The notes beneath the pieces are model-generated. The model did no database searches, was not told the origin of the DNA, and saw only the letters and a list, made by a program, of their open reading frames with translations. Made by a program: the position numbers and the translations under genes. From Selaginella moellendorffii (lineage: Eukaryota; Streptophyta; Lycopodiopsida; Selaginellales; Selaginellaceae), in assembly GCF_000143415.4 (NCBI RefSeq), contig NW_003314264.1:1017174-1050629 (forward strand): a stretch of 33,456 bases of DNA. Direction: 5' to 3'. Numbering within the stretch: the first letter of the stretch is position 1; every line of letters begins with the position of its first letter. Positions 1 to 11,000 of this stretch are shown in pieces.

Positions 1-292
1 TCTATGATACTTTGGACTTCCACAATGATAAAAATATGCAAAATTTTATTCTATCTATATAGCCACAACATTTATGTAATTGTTATTTAAAATAATTTCT
101 TTCATTCATTATTTTAAGCTTCTATACATATTTTTATATACATATTTGGATAGAATTTTAACTCCCTGTAATCGGCGGCCTCTAGGCTATCACAGCATAA
201 TATTTATAAGTATAAGCTCAATAATCTGTTGATCCGACGGCTGTCTTTGGTTGAACGGTGACGATTGTTTCAAAAAACCTAATGTTAGGGCT
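1..292 (+). promoter_or_regulatory. Upstream region of the Crinkler-type gene
   Basis: AT-rich sequence with no coding content. Two overlapping TATAAG motifs at 205-216 lie about 80 bp before the first ATG and are the only promoter-like signal I can point to. A plant TATA box about 30 bp upstream of transcription start would give a 5' UTR of roughly 50 bp. This is inference from position only. Confidence 0.3.
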
Positions 293-3200
293 ATGGATGC
301 CTCTTCATCTAGAAAGCGTGGGCGAGAGCCGGATGAAGAGCAGGAGGAGAAAAAGCGACTTAAAAGACGTGAGATTGCTAATGTGAAACGTCATCTGGAC
401 AGGGCAGTTGCGGATATTTCAGACCTTGAATACAGATTGTGGGAAGCCGGGGAGGATGCCGAACTAAAGGAGCAGATAGCCTCAAAGAAAGTGCGGGCGA
501 GTCAACTCCAGGAGGATATGTCGAAACTGGAACGTGAGCTCTCTGAAATCCTCCAGCCGCCACCTGAATACTGGAAAAGAGTGGAGGGTATTGCCGAATC
601 AGCATTTGCGCAGGAGTACCAAAGAGTTGGGGGATTAGACAACGTGGAGTCGTTGCGTGAGAAGCTGGAAGAAACAGGAGACATGTGGAAGACGAAGAAA
701 GCCATGATAGCACCTGTTGTCACGTTAGTTCAGTCGAGTGGCTGGGGAAAGTCGAGGACTACCTGCGAGCTTGCGAATTTAGGTGTGTTCGTCATCTACT
801 GCTCATTCGCCTCATCTGGCACCGCGTACCCTCCAAGGTCTGCCTTTGCAGACTTCTTCTACACAAACGCCGTCAAATTGCTCAGCTCGGGTTCTACGCT
901 TTTGTCGCAGAGCAGGTTCATGCTCTTCTGCATTGACTACTTTGTGTCATGCATCGAGGCTCTTCTGCATCTGACTTCCGGGGAGGACCCCATGGATGCC
1001 AAGAAGTTCTTGAACGATCTCATGGTTGGGAAGAACTTTTGGGACGTGGTACAGGCGAAGATGGAGATGGGAAACGAAGCCCGGGAGGTGTTTGCTAATC
1101 GCATTGACATCGACCTGAAAGAGAAGCCTGGCGAGAAAACCAATATCTGGGGCATCTGGGAAAGTAAGGTGTTTAAGAAGTACAACACGCTTGAAGGTCT
1201 ACTGTCGAATGTTCCAGCTCCTACCAAAGGAAAACTGAAGGTCCTGTTTGTCATGGACGAAGCCCAATGGTTTACTTCGCATGCTGATCCGACAACTGTT
1301 GCTGCATTTGTTCCTGCAAGGAGGGCTTCCAGGGTGTTGCCCGAAAATGGAAGTGTGTCGGTGATGTTCACCGACACAAACGGGAGGCTAAACAATTTTG
1401 CGCCGCCCAATAATAAGGCATCCGGTTTAGGGTTTAGTAGCGATCGAGTGGCTGCGGCGGGAATGTTAGTTGCACATCCAGCGTACTGCTTTTTCTTGGC
1501 AGACTTGCCATCGGACGAACAAACAGGTGGCCTTCTGCTTGCTCAAGTTGAAGATCTGGGTCGTCTTTGCGGCTATGGTCGGCCACTGTGGCAAGCATTG
1601 GTGAAGGCTTCCGCAAGTGCAGGTGACGTGCTGCTTTTGGCTGTAGATAAGCTCCTTGGTGGCACTGGTTCGTTCAACAAGTGTTTGCTTCAAAGAGGAG
1701 GTCTATCACATGAGGCTTGTCTGGCTACACTGGGCTGCAGAGTATGCATCGACATCAATCCGCATGCCACAATTATCACTGATATGGTTGCAAGTCACCT
1801 ACTTAGCGTGATGTCCATTTCTGATGACCGGACTCTTGTTTGGGCGCATTGGGCTACGGAGCCACTGGTTGCAGCGGCTGCAGCACAGGTTTTGCGTGCA
1901 CAAGGGAAGGTTGGGACAGGGTGGAAGGAGTGCTTGGAGGCACTTGTAACTGGGATGAAGCGTGGATGGGTTGATCGAGGTTACAGGGGCGAGTTGGTTG
2001 CACGGGTGCTGCTACGTCTCTCAGTGGACAGTCTAGACAGAGATCCATGGAAGTGCTTTACTTTTGACGAGCTTTGCCGTGGCTTAAGTGGGAAGTCGCT
2101 GTCCGATCTTATTAGAGAAGATGAGCAGAATTCAGCATCTCCGACCCCCAAAGCTCCAGGTGGTGGAGAAGAAGCGCAGGTCGAAGTAACCATGCCACCA
2201 CCTCCGGCCTCGGCTTTGAAGCGTAGCACAAGGAGAAGCTGGGTTAAAGTAAACAAAAAATTTCCGGGTCAGCCGCAGGTGGCTTCAGCGTCCCTGTCCA
2301 AAGCTCCAGGAGAAAAAGCGCAGGTCAAAGTAAAGACGCCGCCACCTGAGGTGAAGTTGCCATCTCCAACGCTGATGGCCTCGAAAGCTCCAGGTGGAAG
2401 TACGCACAATGCTGAAGGTGAAGGGGAAACAAAACAAGCAGGTGGCTCTATAGATGGAAGTGGTAAAGAAGAAATCCACAGAAACATGGGTGAAGCCAAG
2501 TTTTTTTGCTTGCTATTCAGGAAAACCGACTTCCGACTGCAGGAGCTCACCGCAAAAGATTTGCTTGAATTTGGAAAGGCTGGCGTAGGAATCATTTGCC
2601 GTGAAAATGAATGGGGCATAGACATCGTCATCGTTGGGTTCTTTGGTGACACGTTTAGCCTGGAGACGATGACACTCATTTTGGTGCAGGTGAAACACAC
2701 AGAGAAACATGATGTTGATTTAGCATGTGCTAAATGCTCTCCGGAGTTTTCTCAGATGTTCAGTAGCAGTGCAGGGCCTCAAGGTTGGACTGGGTTGAAG
2801 GTGCCATACGCCAGTCTGGTTTTGAATGTGGCCCATGTGCCTTCAAGCAGTGTTCGTTACAGAACTAGGAAACTTGTCACAGAAGCATTGCTGAAGAAGA
2901 CGCCTGCAAATCATTCTATGGCAATGGCTCTCCATGACACTCATCCGGAATGCAAAGGCCTTCAGGAATGGACAAAAGGCTATGATGGGGATAGATCACG
3001 CCCAGTATTCAAGTCATGGGAACGGTATTTTGCTTCAGATGATCGTCTCCAACACATTGTGGTCATTGAAGGTACGTTTGTGCTGTTTCATTTTTAATCA
3101 CTTGATGTTATCTTTTGCATTCCAGGTTTGGATGCATTCTCATCCAAGGACAAAGTGAAAGACCTGGTCGACATCTCTCTGGATTCTACTGCAGACATGA

Positions 3201-3313
3201 GGAAGCTAGAACAAGTTCAGAAGACATATGCACATAGAATGTTCGGATGGGTTAAGAACACGGCAATGCGCAAGTGTTTGGAGCCAAAGCTCAATGTGAA
3301 AAAGAGTAAGTAA
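293..3313 (+). CDS. Crinkler-RHS-type protein: coiled coil, P-loop ATPase and REase-fold nuclease domain
   Basis: The frame is open from 251, but that codon is TTG; the first ATG is at 293, giving 934 codons up to the stop in intron 1. Residues below count from that ATG. A basic stretch (about 6-27, RKRGRE and KKRLKRR) resembles a bipartite nuclear localisation signal. A charged coiled coil follows (about 27-88). Walker A is SSGWGKS (148-154) in the LVQSSGxGKSR context typical of Crinkler/RHS ATPases. Walker B is VLFVMDEA (about 317-324), followed by FTDTNGRLNNFAPP, matching the sensor-like block of fungal Crinklers. A linker (about 618-730) carries three KAPG-type repeats. The C-terminal region has D777 and QVK (799-801), the D-(Q/E)xK signature of a restriction-endonuclease fold. 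A 54-bp intron (3072-3125) must be removed to reach the terminal exon, which ends at 3313 or, with a second intron, at 3398. The family is known from Crinkler effectors and RHS-type transposon proteins; its role in a plant is unknown. Apparently intact. Confidence 0.75.
3072..3125 (+). other. 54-bp GT-AG intron in the Crinkler-type gene
   Basis: The donor is GAAG|GTACGT and the acceptor is a T-rich run ending TTGCATTCCAG. The long reading frame stops inside this segment (TAA at 3095-3097). Splicing joins Gly codon halves (G|GT) and keeps the frame into LDAFSSKDKVKDLV. The intron is 54 nt, divisible by three, but it contains a stop, so retention would give a protein shorter by about 60 residues. 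Such a small intron fits lycophyte gene structure. Confidence 0.75.
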
Positions 3314-3369
3314 AACTGAGAATTTTTTTGAGAATAATCTGAAATTTTTTCTCCATTGCAAATGTGTAG
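3306..3369 (+). other. Possible second intron (64 bp) with alternative C-terminus
   Basis: A near-perfect donor GTAAGT begins at 3306, just before the TAA at 3311-3313. An acceptor AATGTGTAG ends at 3369 after a T-rich run. Splicing would replace the last residues and end the protein at TAA 3396-3398 with NGSILFGEI. The choice between the unspliced stop (3313) and this one cannot be made from sequence alone. Confidence 0.4.
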
Positions 3370-3552
3370 ATGGAAGTATCTTATTTGGTGAGATTTAAGG
3401 ACTTTTTGTAGATAGAGCAAGTGCCAATATTTTAATTATTAAAACTGAAAGATTCTCTGCATGTTATATTATTGAGGTTTCTGATGGTTTATGTTATAAT
3501 GGTAAAATAAATAATGATAATTGATAAAAAAAATTTACAATTTTATTTATAA

Positions 3553-3726
3553 TGTGAGGTCCAAGTGTATGGCTACGATGCCGTATACTTAAATATGCAT
3601 AATGAGATTTTGGTAGCCGTTGGATTGGTTTCAATTCGGACCATTCCTTCCTATATATAAGTTAAGGTTTTTGGGCTAATTAATATGCACATTTTCTATA
3701 TTCCCTTTCCATATTCCATGCACTCA
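3553..3726 (+). repeat. 5' LTR, internally shortened (174 bp)
   Basis: Begins TGTGAGGTCCAAGTGTAT and ends CCATGCACTCA. The first ~45 bp and last ~130 bp align by eye with the right LTR, including a TATATATAAG box near 3652-3661. About 545 bp present in the right LTR are absent here, with a short unrelated filler near 3593-3605. Confidence 0.7.
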
Positions 3727-3950
3727 TATTAGTAGAGATGAGAGGCATCTTTAATTGTCTTTGAGGAGTGTTTAGATATGGGATTTTGGTTTAAATATAA
3801 TTTTTGCATTGTCTAGATCTAGCTTTTTCCATTTTTTTTCTTTTGTTTTTTTTTTTCAGGATTTTAGTTTAGATCTAGCTTTTTGCATTGTATAAATCTC
3901 CCTTTCCTTCTAACTTTTTTTTTTCATTTCTCTTTTTTTTGCTCTTTTTT
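3727..3950 (+). other. Leader region of the gypsy relic
   Basis: T-rich leader with an imprecise direct repeat of TAGATCTAGCTTTTTSCATT near 3814-3832 and 3871-3892. No tRNA-type primer binding site (TGGTATCAGAGC) is visible after the LTR. Confidence 0.35.
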
Positions 3951-4860
3951 ATGGCAGATCAACAATCTCCTCCTCCTTTGACTTTGGAGTAGCAATTGGT
4001 ACAATTGCTTAATCTTATGCAATTGTAATTAAACAACCAAACTTAGTTAATGGTAGCATTCACAACACATGATACAATTCCTCCTACTCTTGGTAATCCT
4101 TATGTTTGGCTAGAACGAATTCTGGGGATAATATGTACCATTAGTTCAATCACTTCACAGTGATTACCACATACCATTTTTGGGCTGATGCTCAATGTTT
4201 GCATGAGTTTCCTATGTATTTCCAAGGGATGGCATTGTAGTGGTATAAATGGTTTGTGTAGCCACTCGTGGGGATTGGAGTGTTCTCCCAAACATTTTCA
4301 AATGCACATTTGGACATGCCGACAATTGTGATAATGCCTTCCAACAATTGTATTGCCTTCATCAAGAGCCATTTGAGTCAGTGATGCAATTTAACATTTG
4401 TTTCCGAAACCTTTTGCTTTGTGTGGAGCCAAATATATCGAAGCGGATCAAGTTAGAAATATTGTGGCCAACACTTCATCAAGATCTTGTCAAACTTGTG
4501 CATGCACTTGCTCTAGCCATCCTTGACAATGCTCTTCTTTTGACACAACGTTATGAGACGTCGTCTCTTTCACTTTTCGCTATACATCCTTTAGCTCCAC
4601 TTCTTATAGGTGATGGTCCTGTTCCAATGGAGGTTGATACTGTTGCTGCTTGAGTCCAAAGACAAGGGTGAGGCCGTGGTCGTGGCCATGATGTTCATTA
4701 TTGGGCGTGTGATGAAGTTGGTCACACTTATCAGTGTTGTTAGCATTTTCCAGATTGGTGGCCACCATTTCCTGGGTGGAGAGCTTGGTGTCAACAATGT
4801 CCTGTTGGTGTTGTTGTAGTGGAAGGTTTGGACACCGAGATGCATCTGGGAAACAAGGAG
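3951..4860 (+). pseudogene. gag relic with degenerate zinc knuckle
   Basis: An ATG at 3951 opens MADQQSPPPLTLE and then meets TAG; reading on across stops and frameshifts gives a retrotransposon gag core. Recognisable pieces are a GMALQWYKWF-like block near 4205-4255 and the open segment 4249-4653 (IFKCTFGHADNCDNAFQQLY and following helices). At 4699-4740 a CCHC zinc knuckle remains as YWACDEVGHTYQCC: the second Cys, the His and the last Cys are kept, and the first Cys is Tyr. Several stops and at least one frameshift rule out function. Confidence 0.65.
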
Positions 4861-4989
4861 TCATGCTAGTAACGGAAGGACCTTGTGTGAATAAGTTATT
4901 GACCCCTCTATCTTTCTTTCGGGAGTATGGTTCACTCGACACTAGTTCATCTAGTGTTTACTTTCCAAGCTCATTTTTATAATAAGCAG

Positions 4990-5280
4990 TCTCCTATTAT
5001 TCTCTCTATGTCGGTTGATACAGGTTCGAGTTCCTAGTATGGATTAGTTGTAGCGCAATTATGCCAAGTGTGACTTTGAGGCTTCTCCTTCTTATACTTC
5101 TTTATATTTCATCCATTCCTCTCACTTCTATACCTCTTCGTCCCTCTACTTCTACTTCTGCTTCCATTACTTTTGTCCCCCCACTACTTCCTTCTATATT
5201 TCCATTTTGTTCTATTCTTCCCTTTTCTGATCCCTTTGACAATCTTTGTATTGTAGCGATTGACTGACTCATGAAAGAGT
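4990..5280 (+). pseudogene. Retroviral-type aspartic protease relic
   Basis: VDTGSS is encoded at 5014-5031, the active-site motif of retrotransposon proteases, immediately followed by TAG. The downstream 200 bp are pyrimidine-rich and do not align by eye with the rest of a protease or with an RT. Position between gag and integrase supports the call. Confidence 0.5.
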
Positions 5281-5489
5281 ATGCCGATTTCTTTGAATTT
5301 GACCTATTATCTAGGGCTAAGATTGCCACTTGTCATCCGATTGAGCAGTGGATTTGAAGGCTTTAAGATGGGTTTGAGAATCCTACATCATTTACTGATG
5401 ACTTACCATTCTGGCATTTACATTTTCAATATCACTTTGAAAACAACCTTTTTTATTTTGTGGGGACAAATTTTGATGATCCTTTACGG

Positions 5490-6770
5490 CTAGTGGTGTT
5501 TTTTGTCTTTATTCCATGGTTTCTCCATACCTATTATGATTCTCCTATTCTAGGCGAGCATATGGGAGAGGTTTTAAATGCTAGAAAATTTAGGGCACTC
5601 TATCTTAGGGTTCTTGACAGGGGAAGAAATGCATGCTTGCCCTAACATCCGTTGGATTGAGAAAGACATTGTTGTGTGACCGAGAAGCTGTACTAGTCTT
5701 TCTATTGGCTGGAGATGTGACGTGATATTATCTGGTATGTGCATAACTGTGTTTAGTGCCAAACTCGTAATACTCCCCCTCATGCTGCAAAAGGATGGTT
5801 GGAGTCAATTGCAGTTTCCCATCTGTTTGAGTTGGACCAACTGCTGGCAATGAATATGTTATTATTGCTTCTGACTATTTGATTTGTTAGGTGGAAGTTT
5901 GTGCTCTTGCTAGTGCCTCTACAACTGGTATTAGATACTTCCTCCTCAATCGAGTGGTGTTTCAACATTTTTGTGCAGATCAGATTCTTTCGGATAATGG
6001 TCCCGCATTTATGGCTAAGGTATTTCATGTTTTGACATCTCGGTTGGGGATATGCCACACTTTCATGAGTGCTTATCATCCATAGTCAGAAGGTTTGGTG
6101 GAACGGCTCATTCAGACATTCAAAGGAATGATCGCGAAGTACGTGAACTTTCAACATTTGGATTGGGATGGTTATTTGCCATCTCTTCAATATGCATATA
6201 TCACAAGGGTGCAGAGTTTTATTGATGCTTCACCATATAAACTTCTATATGGTTATGATTCAATATTACCAATAGAGTTGGGTTTACCTTTGCGATTGCC
6301 ATGAGCTGCCAATGCTAAGTCATGGGATCAGTATTTGACGAGCATTCTTCCACTTGTCCAAATGGACGATGATGGGAGTTATAGCACTGTTGTTGTCCCA
6401 CTTGTATGTGGCCTAAGTATTCAACAAACTCTACTTGCAAAGTACAAAGTGGATGACTTGGTGTAAGTCCATTTTCCTCATCTTATGGTACATAGTTTAT
6501 CTAAAGGGCTCTTTGCTCAATGGAAAGGACTGTCCATATCAAGTGTTGTGGAAAATTGGACCGCAAGTTTATGAGGTTTGGCATGATGTCCATCAGGCTG
6601 ATCCTCCAGAAATTGTGCATGTACAGCAGTTGAAACGTTTCATACAAAGGGATTAGGAACAACTGATACCACTTATAGATCCGCCAGTGCCTCCTCCTGA
6701 TGTTCCTCTAGATCCCGGCCCATCTACAAGAGAATGGATGGTCTTCCATTATTCCAAAAGGAGGGGATGA
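5490..6770 (+). pseudogene. Integrase relic with GPY-type C-terminus
   Basis: A zinc-binding segment reads YYDSPILGEHMGE near 5540 and, after a frameshift, MxxDIIWYVHNCVxCQTRN near 5715-5775. The catalytic core follows: ASDYL near 5866-5882, SDNGPAF at about 5992-6012, then AYHP, a TAG, and GLVERLIQTF (about 6094-6123), i.e. D, D and E positions are all still readable. An open segment 6095-6304 continues the core. The GPY-like C-terminal part is IGPQVYEVWHDVHQADPPEI to LKRFIQRD (6555-6656). A tail ending SKRRG runs into the polypurine tract. Multiple stops and frameshifts. Confidence 0.7.
6756..6767 (+). other. Polypurine tract of the gypsy relic
   Basis: AAAAGGAGGGGA directly upstream of the right LTR (3 bp spacing), the expected plus-strand primer for reverse transcription. 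Confidence 0.75.
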
Positions 6771-7492
6771 TGTGAGCTCCAAGTGTATAACTACAATGTT
6801 GTATACTAATATTAGTGTAGTGGAGTGGCTCAATTCTTTAAGAATACTTCACATAAATGTTACTTAGTCCTGACTAACACCCTCCAAATTGAGAATGTAA
6901 AGGAGAGCTCATCAGGATTAGTGCCACCGTTGGCACCCCCTACCTGCGATCACCACCTTTGCCATTGCCATCACTATCACCGAGGCATGGACAAGTGCTT
7001 GAAGGGAAGATTGCCACTAGTGCTCGAGAGGAATGATGATGCTGCCAGGACGAGCATGGTGAAGGACACTGCTACTGCAATGGATCCCCATGGAAAGAAT
7101 TTCATAGGCGTGGAGAGCTACGGGATCAATCGATTGATGGAGTGGGCTTGCTAGAGAGAAATATTTTGCTAGTTCAAGTGTCATATGATATGGACAACGT
7201 ACTTTTACTTGCATGGCTGCCACATGGCAAAGCCATAAACCCTAATGGTGCTATGAGTGCGGGTGCATCACGTGGCAGTGGGATTCTCCCTTGTTCATCT
7301 CGATTCGAGGCTGTTCTTCCAGAGATCGATTGCCAGGTTTGGATTTAGCTGCATTGCCACTGTGACTGTGGGATTTTGGTAGCCGTCGGATTGGTTTCAA
7401 TCCGGACCACTCGCTCTTGTATATGAGCTAGGGTTTTTGGGCTAATTAATATGCACATTTTCTATATTTCCTTTCTATATTCCATGCACTCA
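6771..7492 (+). repeat. 3' LTR (722 bp)
   Basis: Begins TGTGAGCTCCAAGTGTAT after the polypurine tract and ends CCATGCACTCA. The terminal blocks match the left LTR; the middle (about 6815-7365) has no counterpart there. Small ORFs inside (6825-7154, 7142-7348) look incidental. Confidence 0.7.
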
Positions 7493-8000
7493 CAATAAAA
7501 TATTAATTATATTTTAAAATATGCATCAAAATTTTTAGGTAAAACTTTGGTTGAAAGTATAGAATATCATTTCAACACTTAGATGTAAAATAGAAAAGGT
7601 AACATATTCATAATTTTAAAGAAAATTGGGTTTAAGAGTTAACTTTTGACATTGCTAGTAATGAAAGTTATAAAGGAAAGGATATTGAAGTTGATAGTAA
7701 TACAAATAACTGTTATATAGATGAGTGATGAGCGATGTAGTGATGTAGTTGCCACTAAAGTATCTTCAAGTTTATCATTACATCCAATTAGAGTTTTTAT
7801 TAGTAATATATTATGGATTTAATTTATATAATATTGTATTTTAACTATGACACTACCAAAATATAATTATTAAACAATAAAAAAAACTTTAGTGACTATT
7901 ATACACGAAGGATCAAACACATAAATCAAGGACAGAGGATCAAACCACCACCACCACCATCAACAAGGATGAAGGATCAAACACGTAAATCATTTTTTCT
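7493..8000. other. AT-rich spacer with a small direct repeat
   Basis: No gene seen. A 22-bp direct repeat GAAGGATCAAACACRTAAAT(CA) occurs near 7907 and 7971, bracketing a short (CCA)n triplet run around 7945-7962. Composition resembles the spacer left of the gypsy relic. Confidence 0.4.
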
Positions 8001-11000
8001 TTTTGGAAAGATGATTTGCAATGAAGTGTTAATTCATTGCTTGTATTCACATTATGTAATCAAGAGCTCCTATCTTGATGCATGTTAATTATAATGGTAT
8101 TATAAGTGGTGAGTCATGGGATGGAACGGTGAAGCACTAAACCATTTTAGCTAGGTTTGCTATTGGAAAAATTTGGTTACAATACTTAATTCTTTCTGAG
8201 TAACCTTACTATTACTCTTTGAGTAGCTTGGTGTTAAATTAGTTTTGAGTTTGGTTGAATAGAAAGTGGTATGAGCTTGTCCATATTGTGAACAAAAGTT
8301 AGTGGTATTGGGTGTTGTAAATCTCGATCAGTGGGGTGTGGTATTTATGTTGCATTTTATCGAATAGAGTTAGTATTTGATATTCAAGTAAAATTTTGAA
8401 GTAATAATGTAGACTTGCTTATGGTGTTGCTCAATTAATGATCAAGTCATTGTGATTTTTATATTATAACCATGTGATAGTGAATAATGTATTTACAAAG
8501 TTGCTTAGTTAAATGATGATCAACCCCAAAGTGGTTGATAGGGAGGCTAATTTACTTGCATGTAATAGCATTAAAGTAACTTTGACTAAGTTTTTAATAG
8601 TGATTTGGAATTTGCCCATAAGGTGGTAGAAAAAGTTGTACCATTCATTTGCTATGGCTTATTGTTTTATCTGTTAACACTTGGAGTAAATTGTTGGATG
8701 GAAAAGGTGTGTAGTTGAAGCATTGGCATTGTTAGCACCTGTGTTAGTGGAAGTGACATTATTATTTCAAGTGATGAGGAATTTTCCTTAAAACTTAATT
8801 TTCCATGTCATTTTTCTTATTAGTGTTTTGGCTTCACATTAGATCTTGAAGGTGGTTAAAGAAGAGTCTTAGTGCAATGTGGATATCCAAAAAATACGTT
8901 ATTTGTGATTGAATCTTGGATGTTTATTTTGCATATTGCAAATGTCGATGTTGGATATTAGAAAAATAGGCAAGGTGCTCAACTTAGACATACTATTAAG
9001 TCATGAGAATTTATGTTAAAATGAACCTATGTGAAATTGTTAGTAGGAAGAAGTTGGTTGAGTCTTGAAAATTTGTATTCCTACGCTTAGAATTATTCTT
9101 TCTCTAGGATGGAAAGTTTTCTACAAATTTTTTTAGACTTTTCCAATGGTTGATTTGTTGATCATTTTGCTCGAAAACCATTTTGTTTTCGTAAGCTAGT
9201 ACAAACTAATGAAAAGGTTGGAGTTAACTTTTGTTAGCTTAGACTTTAATATATAATTTGTATGATGCAATCCAAAAGAGATGCTAACTTCTTTGGGCTA
9301 AAGCAATTGAGTTGAATAGAGTCTAGAATTGGTATAAAAAAGTGGCTATTGCACTTTTCTAAAATGGTGACCTTTATACCTTTCTTTTGTAGCATTATGT
9401 TTGGTGGCAAGTTGCAATTTGCATTTCATTAAACTCTATGAGAGTAGTAAACTCTCACTGATCTTGACTTGGTCTTAGTAGCTTTGCACCATAACTGAGG
9501 ATAGTTATGTTTAGCTTAGTTGTTTGAAGTTAAAATGTTAGTATTTGCACTATAGCTTTGTTTATGAGAAGGTTGTGTACCAATATGAGTCTATTTCATA
9601 GTCTTCAGTTTAGTTTCAACTAAGTGTTGATTATGCATAATTAGCATCTTCAAGGCATGCTTAGAGCTATTGGCTAAATGCATTAGCAAGCTTATTGCGA
9701 TTGACTTGGATTCAAGTGGTCATTTAATTCGTGCTTGTTCATGAACCTTTATATTGTATTTAGGGTATTATGTTCATTTTGAACAAGTATATGACTCGAT
9801 GATATGAGTTTAGTGTTTGGGTTTTATAAAGGCAAGTTGTTAGTTGTTTTGCAACTAATGATTGTTGATAGACTTTGTCAAGGATCATTAACACTTGCTT
9901 CGCTTGATGAAAATTTATTAGTGATAGGTTTGCTTTACTAAATGATGTTGTGGAGGATCATGTTGTTAAACTTGCATAATTTTTCTATATTGGCATATTC
10001 CACCTTTGTCAATATTATTTGGTTGCATTTAGTCTATAGTGTTGGATTTCATTGAGTTTTGGATGTGGTGAATCACTCCTTGATGATATGTTATCTATAA
10101 TTGAGTATAGTTGAGGGATTGGTTTCAGATATTGAGTAAAGTATCTTTGACTTTGGTTAACTTGGTTGCTAAAAAGCTTTGAATGGTGATTCGCTTTTGC
10201 TTTTTTTTAATTTTGTTTTGGTGTTAATGGTATTAAAGTGATGCTTGGTCATTAATATTGTTGATGTTGAGATTTAAGTAAAATGAAGTGTCTCTTTATA
10301 GGATTGATATTGAGTTTTATTAGTCTTAATATAAATACTGTTGATGTTTGGGTGGTAGCTTTGTATCATTAGTATTCTTGCATTTTCCTAATTAGCAATT
10401 ATACTGTATAATTTCATTATGCTTGGCTTTTGGATTAATGCAAACATACTCTTATTAGTTTTTGCATTATGAAAATTAGCTTATAGATATGTTAAGAAGG
10501 ATATTGTGGGTTGTACCATGATTTCCTTTTTAGTATTGAAGTTATTTCATACTGTGGTTCTTTGAATTTTATGCTTGTTAGAAGTTGTTAGGGAAGACAT
10601 TTTAGCTTATTAGCTTCAATATTAAAGTTAGTTTTGACATTTGGCAATCATTAGTGATGATTGACTATCATCTAGGATATTTGGTTATCCTTGTCTAAGG
10701 TTTTACTTGATTATTATTAATATAAAATGATTTACTATTCTTTAGGATGGTAGGATACTTTCAATGATGATTATGTATCTCTTTATTGATTGGATGATTG
10801 ATGATCTTTCATGATAGTTCATTATTATTTTTAATGGTTTATGGCTCTTCACAATATCACATGTTCTTGTGGTTTGCTTTGGATTGATCTCTTAGGTTTG
10901 AGATATTGATAGAATATTGCTGATGCTTGCTTAAGCAACTTGAGTTTCTTAGTATGGTTGACTAAAATCTATTCAAATTGGCTGATGTAATGGTTGGCAT

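Larger units (their letters stand above)
3553..7492 (+). mobile_element. Degenerate Ty3/gypsy-type LTR retrotransposon
   Basis: A 3.94-kb element with related ends, both starting TGTGAG and ending near CCATGCACTCA, a polypurine tract directly before the right LTR, and decayed gag, protease and integrase coding relics in between. AT-rich flanks of similar composition lie on both sides, consistent with insertion into the spacer downstream of the Crinkler-type gene. The flanks show no perfect 5-bp duplication; ATAA occurs on both sides only if the LTR end is drawn two bases further. No reverse transcriptase or RNase H is recognisable: only about 450 bp separate the protease motif from integrase, so that block seems deleted. 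It is not coding-competent. Confidence 0.8.

Noticed and set aside
251-292. TTG at 251 as start of the Crinkler-type protein
   Set aside because: A plant nuclear gene should start at ATG; the first in-frame ATG is at 293.
7907-7992. CRISPR-like array from the spaced direct repeat
   Set aside because: Only two copies with a triplet run between them, in a plant genome.
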